Assembly (NCBI RefSeq): GCF_002575655.3
Contig: NC_053040.3
Location: 464,862,780-464,926,779 of the forward strand
DNA length: 64,000 nt
Direction: 5' to 3'
DNA from: Aegilops tauschii subsp. strangulata
Taxonomy: Eukaryota > Streptophyta > Magnoliopsida > Poales > Poaceae
Shown: piece by piece, positions 1 through 10,292 of the stretch
Layout: each line of letters opens with the position of its first letter
Numbering within the stretch: the first letter of the stretch is position 1
Translations under genes and position numbers: made by a program
The notes under the pieces: generated by a model
The model's input: only the letters and a program-made list of their open reading frames with translations
Told to the model about the DNA's origin: nothing
Databases searched by the model: none

Positions 1-2668
1 GGGTGAGAAGGTCTCATCGTAGTCAATCCCTTGAACTTGTCGAAAACCTTTCGCAACAAGTCGAGCTTTATAGACAGTAACATTACCATCAGCGTCAGTC
101 TTCTTCTTGAAGATCCATTTATTCTCAATGGCTTGCCGATCATTGGGCAAGTCAACCAAAGTCCATACTTTGTTCTCATACATGGATCCCATCTCAGATT
201 TCATGGCCTCAAGCCATTTTGCGGAATCTGGGCTCACCATCGCTTCTTCATAGTTCGTAGGTTCGTCATGGTCTAGTAACATAACTTCCAGAACAGGATT
301 ACCGTACCACTCTGGTGCGGATCTTACTCTAGTTGATCTACGAGGTTCAGTAATAACTTGATCTGAAGTTTCATGATCATCATCATTAACTTCCTCACTA
401 ATTGGTGTAGGTGTCTCAGAAACTGGTTTCTGTGATGAACTACTTTCCAATAAGGGAGCAGGTATAGTTACCTCATCAAGTTCTACTTTCCTCCCACTCA
501 CTTCTTTCGAGAGAAACTCCTTCTCTAGAAAATTTCCGAATTTAGCAACAAAAGTTTTGCCTTCGGATCTATGATAGAAGGTATACCCAACAGTCTCCTT
601 TGGGTATCCTATGAAGACACATTTCTCCGATTTGGGTTCGAGCTTATCAGGTTGAAGTTTCTTCACATAAGCATCGCAGCCCCAAACTTTAAGAAACGAC
701 AACTTTGGTTTCTTGCCAAACCACAGTTCATAAGGCGTCGTCTCAACGGATTTTGATGGTGCCCTATTTAACGTGAATGCAGCCGTCTCTAAAGCATAAC
801 CCCAAAACGATAGCGGTAAATCAGTAAGAGACTCGCACCATATCTAGTAAAGTGCGATTATGACGTTCGGACACACCATTATGCTGTGGTGTTCCGGGTG
901 GCGTGAGTTGCGAAACTATTCCGCATTGTTTCAAATGTAGACCAAACTCGCAACTCAAATATTCTCCTCCACGATCTGATCGTAGAAACTTTATTTTCTT
1001 GTTACGATGATTTTCAACTTCACTCTGAAATTCTTTGAACTTTTCAAATATTTCAGACTTATGTTTCATTAAGTAGATATACCCATATCTGCTTAAATCA
1101 TCTGTGAAGGTGAGAAAATAACGATATCCGCCACGAGCCTCAACATTCATCGGACCACATACATCTGTATGTATGATTTCCAACAAATCTGTTGCTCTCT
1201 CCATAGTTCCGGAGAACGGTGTTTTAGTCATCTTGCCCATGAGGCACGGTTCGCAAGTACCAAGTGATTCATAATCAAGTGGTTCCAAAAGTCCATCAGT
1301 ATGGAGTTTCTTCATGCGCTTTACACCGATATGACCTAAACGGCAGTGCCACAAATAAGTTGCACTATCATTATCAACTCTGCATCTTTTGGTTTCAATA
1401 TTATGAATATGTGTATCACTACTATCGAGATTCAACAAAAATAGACCACTCTTCAAGGGTGCATGACCATAAAAGATATTACTCATATAAATAGAACAAC
1501 CATTATTCTCTGATTTAAATGAATAACCGTCTCGCATCAAACAAGATCCAGATATAATGTTCATGCTCAATGCTGGCACCAAATAACAATTATTTAGGTC
1601 TAAAACTAATCCCGAAGGTAGATGTAGAGGTAGCGTGCCGACCGCGATCACATCGACTTTGGAACCATTTCCCACGCGCATCGTCACCTCGTCCTTAGCC
1701 AATCTTCGCTTAATCCGTAGCCCCTGTTTCGAGTTGCAAATATTAGCAACAGAACCAGTAGCAAATACCCAGGTGCTAATGCGAGCATTAGTAAGGTACA
1801 CATCAATAACATGTATATCACATATACCTTTGTTCACCTTGCCATCCTTCTTATCCGCCAAATACTTTGGGCAGTTCCGCTTCCAGTGACCAGTTTGCTT
1901 GCAGTAGAAGCACTCAGTTTCAGGCTTAGGTCCAGACTTGGGTTTCTTCTCCTGAGCAGCAACTTGTTTGCTGTTTTTCTTGAAGTTCCCTTTCTTCTTC
2001 CCTTTACCCTTTTTCTTGAAACTGGTGGTCTTATTGACCATCAACACTTGATGCTCCTTTTTGATTTCTACCTCCGCAGCCTTTAGCATTGCGAAGAGCT
2101 CGGGAATTGTCTTACTCATCCCTTGCATATTATAGTTCATCACGAAGCTCTTGTAGCTTGGTGGCAGTGATTGAAGAATTCTGTCAATAACGCTATCATC
2201 CGGAAGATTAACTCCCAGTTGAATCAAGTGATTGTTATACCCAGACATTTTGAGTATATGCTCACTGACAGAACTATTCTCTTCCATCTTGCAGCTGAAG
2301 AACTTATTGGAGACTTCATATCTCTCAATTCGGGCATTTGCTTGAAATATTAACTTCAACTCCTGGAACATCTCATATGCTCCATGACGTTCAAAACGTC
2401 GTTGAAGACCCGGTTCTAAGCCGTAAAGCATGGCACACTGAACTATCGAGTAGTCATCAGCTTTGCTCTGCCAGATGTTCATAACATCTGGTGTTGCTCC
2501 TGCAGCAGGCCTGGCACCCAGCGGTGCTTCCAGGACGTAATTCTTCTGTGCGGCAATGAGGATAATCCTCAAGTTACGGACCCAGTCCGTGTAATTGCTA
2601 CCATCATCTTTTAACTTTGCTTTCTCAAGAAACGCATTAAAATTCAACGGAACAACAGCACGGGCCAT
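1..2668 (-). pseudogene. Copia gag-pol polyprotein of element A, 3'-truncated by window edge
   Basis: Open reading from 2668 down to 821 (615 residues), then a frameshift, with homologous sequence continuing to base 1. In order: gag capsid (about residues 1-250); a CX2CX4HX4C zinc knuckle (CFYCKQTGHWKRNC); the retropepsin region, where the usual D-T-G triad reads A-T-G (VFATGS); the HHCC pre-integrase motif (LWHCRLGHI to CEPC); and an integrase core with IHTD, SDRGGEY and NGVSER. Compared with copy B, about 8 bases are missing near 832, which ends the frame just after the integrase glutamate. Bases 1-60 in reverse encode the RT start (AKGFRQVQGIDYDETFSP). The start ATG at 2668 gives the usual MARAV N-terminus of this family. 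The protease change alone should prevent polyprotein maturation. Confidence 0.9.
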
Positions 2669-3938
2669 CTATCTACAATTAACATAGACAAGCAAAATAC
2701 TATCAGGTACTAAGTTCATGATAAATTCAAGTTCAATTAATCATATTACTTAAGAACTCCCACTTAGATAGACATCCCTCTAATCCTCTAAGTGATCACG
2801 TGATCCATATCAACTAAACCATGTCCGATCATCACGTGAGATGGAGTAGTTTCAATGGTGAACATCACTATGTTGATCATATCTACTATATGATTCACGC
2901 TCGACCTTTCGGTCTCCGTGTTCCGAGGCCATATCTGTTATATGCTAGGCTCGTCAAGTTTAACCTGAGTATTGCGCGTGTGCAACTGTTTTGCACCCGT
3001 TGTATTTGAACGTAGAGCCTATCACACCCGATCATCACGTGGTGTCTCAGCACGAAGAACTTTCGCAACGGTGCATACTCAGGGAGAACACTTATACTTT
3101 GATAATTTAGTGAAGGATCATCTTATAATGCTACCGTCAAACAAAGCAAGATAAGATGCATAAAGGATTAACATCACATGCAATCAATATAAGTGATATG
3201 ATATGGCCATCATCATCTTGTGCTTGTGATCTCCATCTCCGAAGCACCGTGCTTGTGATCTCCATCTCCAAAGCACCGTCATGATCACCATCGTCACCGG
3301 TGCGACACCTTGATCTCCATCGTAGCATCGTTGTCGTCTCGTCAATCTTATGCTTCTACGACTATCGCTACCGCTTAGTGATAAAGTAAAGCATTACATG
3401 GCGATTGCATTGCATACAATAAAACGACAACCATATGGCTCCTGCCAGTTGCCGATAACTCGGTTACAAAACATGATCATCTCATACAACAAATTATATC
3501 ACATCATGTCTTGACCATATCACATCACAACATGCCCTGCAAAAACAAGTTAGACGTCCTCTACTTTGTTGTTGCAAGTTTTACGTGGCTGCTACGGGCT
3601 TAGCAAGAACCGTTCTTACCTACGCATCAAAACCACAACGATAGTTTGTCAAGTTGGTGCTGTTTTAACCTTCGCAAGGACCGGGCGTAGCCACACTCGG
3701 TTCAACTAAAGTGAGAGAGACAGACACCCGCCAGTCACCTTTAAGCAACGAGTGCTCGCAACGGTGAAACCAGTCTCGCGTAAGCGTACGCGTAATGTCG
3801 GTTCGGGCCGCTTCATCTCACAATACCGCTGAACCAAAGTATGACATGCTGGTAAGCAGTATGACTTATATCGCCCACAACTCACTTGTGTTCTACTCGT
3901 GCATAGCATCAACGCATAAAACCTGGCTCGAATGCCAC
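2669..3938 (-). other. Untranslated leader of Copia element A
   Basis: Sequence between the 5' LTR and gag of A, with no long reading frame. BARE1/Angela elements normally have a leader of about this length carrying packaging and dimerisation signals. Bases of roughly 2700-3530 recur in reverse orientation in element B at 5607-6300, which confirms both assignments. Confidence 0.8.
3921..3938 (-). promoter_or_regulatory. Primer-binding site of Copia element A
   Basis: Directly inside the LTR border, the minus strand reads GTGGCATTCGAGCCAGGT. The position, and the resemblance to the initiator-Met-tRNA primer site used by this superfamily (TGG start, GAGCC core), support the call. It appears diverged from the canonical TGGTATCAGAGC. 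Confidence 0.7.
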
Positions 3939-5606
3939 TGTTGGGGAACGTAGCAATTTCAAAAATTTTCCTACGCACACGCAAGATCATGGTGATGCAT
4001 AGCAACGAGAGGGGAGAGTGTTGTCCACGTACCCTCGTAGACCGACAACGGAAGCGTTATCACAACGCGGATGATGTAGTCGTACATCTTCACGATCCGA
4101 CCGATCAAGTACCGAACGCACGGCACCTCCGAGTTCTACACACGTTCAGCTCGATGACGTCCCTCGAACTCCGATCCAGCCGAGTGTTGAGGGAGAGTTT
4201 TGTCAGCACGACGGCGTGGGTGACGATGATGATGTTCCACCGACGCAGGGCTTCGCCTAAGCTCCGCAACGGTATTATCGAGGTGTAATATGGTGGAGGG
4301 GGGCACCGCACACGGCTAAGAGATCTCAAGGATCAATTATTGTGTCTCTGGGGTGCCCCCTGCCCCCGTATATAAAGGAGCAAGGGGGAGGCAGCCGACC
4401 AAGGGGAGAGGCGCGCCATAGGGGGGAGTCCTACTCCAGGGAAGGGGGAAGGAGAAAGAAGGAAGGGTGCGCCCCCCTTCCCTAGTCCAATTCGGACCAG
4501 ACCATGGGGAGGGGTGCGGCCACCTTTTGAGGCCTTTCTCTCCTTTCCCGTATGGCCCATTAAGGCCCAATACGAATTCCCGTAACTCTCCGGTACTCCG
4601 AAAAATACCCGAATCACTCGGAACCTTTCCGAAGTCCGAATATAGTCGTCCAATATATCGATTTTTACGTCTCGACCATTTCGAGACTCCTCGTCATATC
4701 CCCGATCTCATCCGGGACTCCAAACTCCTTCGGTACATCAAAACTCAATAAAACTGTCATCGTAACGTTAAGCGTGCGGACCCTACGGGTTCGAGAACTA
4801 TGTAGACATGACCGAGACACGTCTCCGGTCAATAACCAATAGCGGGACCTGGATGCCCATATTGGCTCCCACATATTCTACGAAGATCTTTATCGGTCAG
4901 ACCGCATAACAACATACGTTGTTCCCTTTGTCACCGGTATGTTACTTGCCCGAGATTTGATCGTCGGTATCTCGATACCTAGTTCAATCTCGTTACCGGC
5001 AAGTCTCTTTACTCGTTCCGTAACACATCATCCCGCAACTAACTCATTAGTCACAATGCTTGCAAGGCTTATAGTGATGTGCATTACCGAGTGGGCCCAG
5101 AGATACCTCTCCGACAATTGGAGTGACAAATCCTAATCTCGAAATACGCCAACCCAACAAGTACCTTTGGAGACACCTGTAGAGCACCTTTATAATCACC
5201 CATTTACGTTGTGACGTTTGGTAGCACACAAAGTGTTCCTCCGGTAAACGGGAGTTGCATAATCTCATAGTCATAGGAACATGTATAAGTCATGAAGAAA
5301 GCAATAGCAACATACTAAACGATCGAGTGCTAAGCTAACGGAATGGGTCAAGTCAATCACGTCATTCTCCTAATGAGGTGATCTCGTTAATCAAATGACA
5401 ACTTATGTCTATGGCTAGGAAACATAACCATCTTTGATTAATGAGCTAGTCAAGTAGAGGCATACTAGTGACACTCTGTTTGTCTATATATTCACACATG
5501 TATTATGTTTACGGTTAATACAATTCTAGCATGAATAATAAACATTTATCATGATACAAGGAAATAAATAATACTTTATTATTGCCTCTAGGGCATATTT
5601 CCTTCA
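3939..5606 (-). repeat. 5' LTR of Copia element A (1668 bp)
   Basis: Starts on the minus strand TGAAGGAAATATGCCCTAG (5606 downward) and ends in CCCCAACA (3939), giving TG...CA termini. The TATA-like box TTTATATAC lies at 4368-4376 on the minus strand. Length is usual for this family (about 1.7 kb). Confidence 0.92.
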
Positions 5607-6305
5607 GTGATATGGTGACATGATGCTAAATTTTATTGTATGAGATGATCATGTTTTGTAACACAGTTATCGGCAACTGGCAGGAGCCATATGGTTGTCG
5701 CTTTATTGCATGAAATGCAATCGCCATGTAATTGACTTTATCAGTAAGCGGTAGTGATAGTCGTAGAAGCAATAGTTGGCGAGACGACAACGATGCTTCG
5801 ATGGAGATCAATGTGTCATGCCGGTGACGATGGTGATCATGACGGTGCTTTGGAGATGGAGATCAAAGGCACAAGATGATGATGGCCATATCATATCACT
5901 TATATTGATTGCATGTGATGTTTATCCTTTATGCATCTTATTCTGCTTAGTTCGATGGTAGAATTATAAGATGATCTCTCACTAAATTTCAAGGTATATG
6001 TGTTCTCCCTGAGTATGCACCGTTGCTACAGTTCGTCATGCCGAGACACCACGTGATGATCGGGTGTGATAAGCTCTACGTTCACATACAACGGGTGCAA
6101 GCCAGTTTTGCACATGCAGAATACTCGGGTTAAACTTGACGAGCCTAGCATATGCAGATATGACCTCGGAACACTGAGACCGAAAGGTCGAGCGTGAATC
6201 ATATAGTAGATATGATCAACATAATGATGTTCACCATTGAAAACTACTCCATCTCACGTGATGATCGGACATGGTTTAGTTGATATGGATCACGTGATCA
6301 CTTAG
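5607..6305 (+). other. Partial untranslated leader of Copia element B
   Basis: Matches, in opposite orientation, the leader of element A (about 2760-3530). Near 6325 the match jumps from leader to a point inside gag. A deletion of a few hundred bases has therefore removed the leader end and the gag initiation codon. Confidence 0.8.
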
Positions 6306-8689
6306 ATGATTAGAGGGATGTCCTGGAAGAATTATGTCCTGGAAGCACCGCTAGGTGCCAAACTCACTGCAGGAGCAACGCCAGATGTTATGAATGTCTG
6401 GCAGAGCAAAGCTGATGACTACTCGATAGTTCAGTGTGCCATGCTTTACGGCTTAGAACCGGGACTTCAACGACGTTTTGAACGTCATGGAGCATATGAG
6501 ATGTTCCTGGAGTTGAAGTTAATATTTCAAGCAAATGCCCAGACTGAGAGATATGAAGTCTCCAATAAGTTCTACAACTGCAAAATGGAGGAGAATGGTT
6601 CTGTCAGTGAACATATACTCAGAATGTCTAGGTACCACAACCACTTGACTCAACTGGGAGTTAATCTTCCTGATGATAGTGTCATTTACAGAGTTCTTCA
6701 ATCACCGCCACCAAGCTACAAGAGTTTCGTGATGAACTATAATATGCATGGGATGGATAAGACAATTCCCGAGCTCTTCGCAATGCTAAAGGATGCGGAG
6801 GTAGAAATCAAGAAGGAGCATCAAGTGTTGATGGTCAACAAGACCACTAGTTTCAAGAAAAAGGGTAAAGGGAAGAAAGGGAACTTCAAGAACAGCAAGC
6901 AAGTTGCTGCTCAAGTGAAGAAGCCCAAGTCTGGACCTAAGCCTGAGACTGAGTGCCTCTACTGCAAAGGGACTGGTCACTGGAAGCGGAACTGCCCCAA
7001 GTATTTGGCGGAGAAGAAGGATGGCAAAGTGAAAGGTATATTTGATATACATAATATTGATGTGTACTTAACTAATGCTCGCAGTAGCGCCTGGGTATTT
7101 GATAATGGTTCTGTTGCTAATATATGCAACTCGAAACAGAGGCTACATATTAAGCGAAGATTGGCTAAGGACGAGGTCACGATGCGCGTGGGAAATGGTT
7201 CCAAAGTCGATGTGATCGCCGTCGGCACGCTACCTCTACATCTACCTTCGGGATTAGTTTTAGACCTAAATAATTGTTATTTGGTGCCAGCGTTGGGCAT
7301 GAATATTATATCTGGATCTTGTTTGATGCGAGACGGTTATTCATTTAAATCAGAGAATAATGGTTGTTCTATTTATATGAATAATATCTTTTATGGTCAT
7401 GCACTCTTGATGAGTGGTCTATTTTTTTTACTAAATCTTGATAGTAGTGATACACATGTTCATAGTATTGAAGCCAAAAGATATAATTTTAATAATGATA
7501 GTGCAACTTATTTGTGGCACTTCCGTTTAGGTCATATTGGTGTAAAGCGCATGAAGAAACTCCATGCTGATGGGCTTTTGGAATCACTTGATTATGAATC
7601 ACTTGATGCTTGCGAACCATGCCTCATGGGCAAGATGACTAAGACTCCGTTCTCCGGAACAGTCGAGTGAGCAACAGACTTGTTGGAAATAATAAATACT
7701 GATGCATGCGGTCCGATGAGTGTTACCGCTCGCGGCGGGTATCATTATTTTCTAACCTTCACAGATGATTTGAGCAGATATGGGTATTTCTACTTGATGA
7801 AACATAAGTCTGAAACATTTGAAAAGTTAAAAGAATTTCATAGCGAAGTGGAAAATCATCGTAACAAGAAAATAAAGTTTCTACGATCTGATCGTGGAGG
7901 AGAATATTTGAGTTACGAGTTTGGTCTTCATTTGAAACAATGCGGAATAGTTTCACAACTCACGCCACCTGGAACACCACAGCGTAATGGTGTGTCCGAA
8001 CGTTGTAATCGTACTTTACTAGATATGGTGCGATCTATGATGTCTCTCACTGATTTACCGCTATCGCTTTGGGGTTATGCTTTAGAGACGACTGCATTCA
8101 CGTTAAATAGGGCACCATCTAAATCCGTTGAGACGACACCTTATGAACTGTGGTTTGGCAAGAAACCCAAGTTGTCGTTTCTTATAGTTTGGGGCTGCGA
8201 TGCTTATGTGAGAAAGCTTCATCCTGATAAGCTCGAACCCAAATCGGAGAAATGTGCCTTCATAGGATACCCAAAGGAGACTGTTGGGTACACCTTCTAT
8301 CACAGATCTGAAGGCAAGATATTCGTTGCTAAGAATGGATCCTTTCTAGAGAAGGAGTTTCTCTCGAAAGAAGTGAGTAGGAGGAAAGTAGAACTTGATG
8401 AGGTAACTGTACCTTCTCCCGAGTTGGAAAGTAGTACATCACAGAAGTCAGTTCTAGTGATTCCTACACCAACTAGTGAGGAAGCTAATGATGATGATCA
8501 TGAAACTTCTGATCAAGTTACTACCGAACCTCGTAGGTCAACCAGAGTAAGATCCGCACCAGAGTGGTACGGTAATCCTGTTCTGGAGGTCATGTTACTT
8601 GACCATGACGAACCTACGAACTATGAGGAAGCGATGATGAGCCCAGATTCCGCAAAATGGCTTGAGGCCATGAAATCTGAGATGGGATA
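6306..8689 (+). pseudogene. Copia gag, protease and integrase of element B
   Basis: Frame open 6306-7670, then a single in-frame TGA (7668-7670) where A has an arginine codon, then open again 7680 to the insertion of C. The first 45 or so gag residues are lost, so the ATG at 6306 is not the native start. Visible domains: gag capsid; zinc knuckle CLYCKGTGHWKRNC; retropepsin region reading D-N-G instead of D-T-G (VFDNGS); pre-integrase HHCC (LWHFRLGHI to CEPC); integrase core (INTD, SDRGGEY, NGVSER); and the spacer before RT rich in acidic residues. The protease change differs from that in copy A, so the two copies lost the active site independently. Confidence 0.9.
8685..8689. repeat. Target-site duplication of Gypsy element C, left copy
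   Basis: GGATA here and GGATC at 21729-21733. Copy A, which has no insertion, reads GGGATCCATG at the same place, so the left copy has a C to A change. Confidence 0.85.
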
Positions 8690-9208
8690 TGTCGTGGAAT
8701 TGTCACGGCAGATGTCCTCGAGCTAGGACTTAATCGTGGAGCCATCGCAACTAGGAAGCTTGAAGGGGTTAATGCGGGACAAGGAACACGAGGGTTTATA
8801 CTGGTTCGGCCCCTTACGGTGAAGGTAAAAGCCTACGTCCAGTTTGGGGTGGTCTTGATTAGGGTTACGATCACCAGGGAGTTAAACAGCTATGCCCGGC
8901 TCTCGATGAGATTGTTGTCGCCCCTAAACCGCTGCTGGGTCGTCCCTTTATATAAGGAGGCTGACGCCCTGCAGCTCTCAGAGTCCCGGCCGGCTCATAA
9001 GAGTGTCCGGCTCGGACTCTCAACTATTCCTGCCTTACACTACAAGTTCTATCATGACAATGAATGTAATTACGGGCTTTAAGCCATATCCGGGTCATAG
9101 CCCATCTCTGGCCCATCGTCTTCAAGCTTGGCTCCGGGCTTCTGGCAATGACCATACGAGTAACCCGGCCCCTCCTGGCGGGTGACTCTAAGGTCTATAT
9201 CCTCAACA
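8690..9208 (-). repeat. 3' LTR of Gypsy element C (519 bp)
   Basis: Plus-strand TGTCGTGGAATTG...CTCAACA, with TG...CA ends. Near-identical to 21210-21728. A palindromic TATA element (TTTATATAAGG) lies at about 8947-8957. Confidence 0.93.
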
Positions 9209-9490
9209 TTAGGCTCCAGATTGATTTGAGCCGGCTCATGTCAATCTTCAACTCTTCTGACAGAAAAAATCTCCGGCTTACCATTCATGTGAAGGCCATA
9301 ACCCGGCGTGACGTCATCCTCTGGACTCCGGATAATCCGCCGTGACGTCATCCTCCATTAAGTCCGTTTTTTACTCCGCCAGATCCGCAACGGATCTTTC
9401 TCTTTACTGTCATCCCGAAAATCGAGGCGTTCCGTGGGGAGATAACCACGCCGTGGTCTCCTTGAATCTCGCGCCCACTTATGACCTTGC

Positions 9491-9500
9491 CTTATAAATA
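9491..9500 (+). promoter_or_regulatory. TATA box of the antisense gene in element C
   Basis: CTTATAAATAGGCC inside a GC-rich stretch with many CCGG and TCC motifs, about 790 bases before the ATG at 10293. A donor-like GTAAGT at 9686 and an acceptor-like CATAG near 10275 suggest an intron in the 5' untranslated region. The box lies inside the element rather than in the LTR, so the gene appears to have its own promoter. Confidence 0.55.
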
Positions 9501-10292
9501 GGCCGGCCCGACGGGCTCTTGTCACGCTCCCTTCTCTGTCATCTTCCTCCTCTCACTGTCCCGTGCTGCTCGAGCTCCGCCGCCGTCGCCGCTGCGGGTC
9601 TCCTCGTCGTCACCAGCTCAGGCCGCTGCATCACCCTGAACGGACCAGAGAAACGTGACAACCTCCGCGGCTCTCCAGCTTCGGTAAGTCTTGCTTGTCC
9701 TGTAGGATAGATCTACCATAGGGTTCGTCCGTGTTCTTCGCCATTGCCACAAGCTTTGGTAGTTCTCCTAGTCACTGCCCTTGTTTGATCTTTAGCCTTG
9801 TATAGAACTAGTGCGGCAGTTGTTTAGGACTCATTTCAAATGCCTGTAGATCTCTTTCTACTGCATGAATGCTTCGTTCGAGCTTCAAGAACATCCCCTG
9901 TGCCCGTATTTTAGGTCTAGAAAATTTTCTTTGGACCGACCATTTTGATCCAAAAAAGTTACTGCAGTATGTGAAACCCGTTTTACCACACTTAGTAAAA
10001 ACTGCAACCATTGAATCTTGGCGGCTTACAATTCCGGTTTAAAGAAACCACGCGCTGTAGAATCCTCCGGTTTAAAGAAAACCATGCTCCGTAGATTCCT
10101 CCGGCTTAACTGTGATAAGGTCGTAGATAATCAACTTATTCTGAATGCCCCTGCGGCTTAAGTAACCCACTGTACCTGAGTATATATCATTAGTCCCCTT
10201 CATAAGCCGCCACCTTAGTTTGGAACTGTAGATCTCCGGCTTATAATTAACCCGGACATTTTCCTTTTTGTCATAGACTGCCAACTTTCACC

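Larger units (their letters stand above)
1..5606 (-). mobile_element. Copia LTR retrotransposon A (Angela/BARE1-like), 5' part
   Basis: A minus-strand Ty1/Copia element that enters the window inside its reverse transcriptase and runs right to its 5' LTR (3939-5606). Reading on the minus strand the order is LTR, primer-binding site, leader of about 1.27 kb, gag, protease, integrase and the start of reverse transcriptase. The outer LTR border at 5606 abuts the leader of copy B in the opposite orientation, so A inserted into B; the expected 5-bp target duplication is GTGAT (5607-5611), but the partner copy lies outside the window. The family call rests on the LTR start and on close match of gag-pol to the BARE1/Angela group. 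The copy is inactive: it has a frameshift in integrase and an altered protease site. Confidence 0.93.

Noticed and set aside
4333..4653. ORFs inside Copia LTRs (also 24243-24584, 57603-57970, 58537-58982)
   Set aside because: GC-rich promoter-proximal parts of LTRs give open frames by chance; none is shared in the same frame among the four LTRs.
9209..9230. Polypurine tract for element C next to the left LTR
   Set aside because: The minus-strand sequence there is only weakly purine-rich, so I could not support a tract although one is expected.
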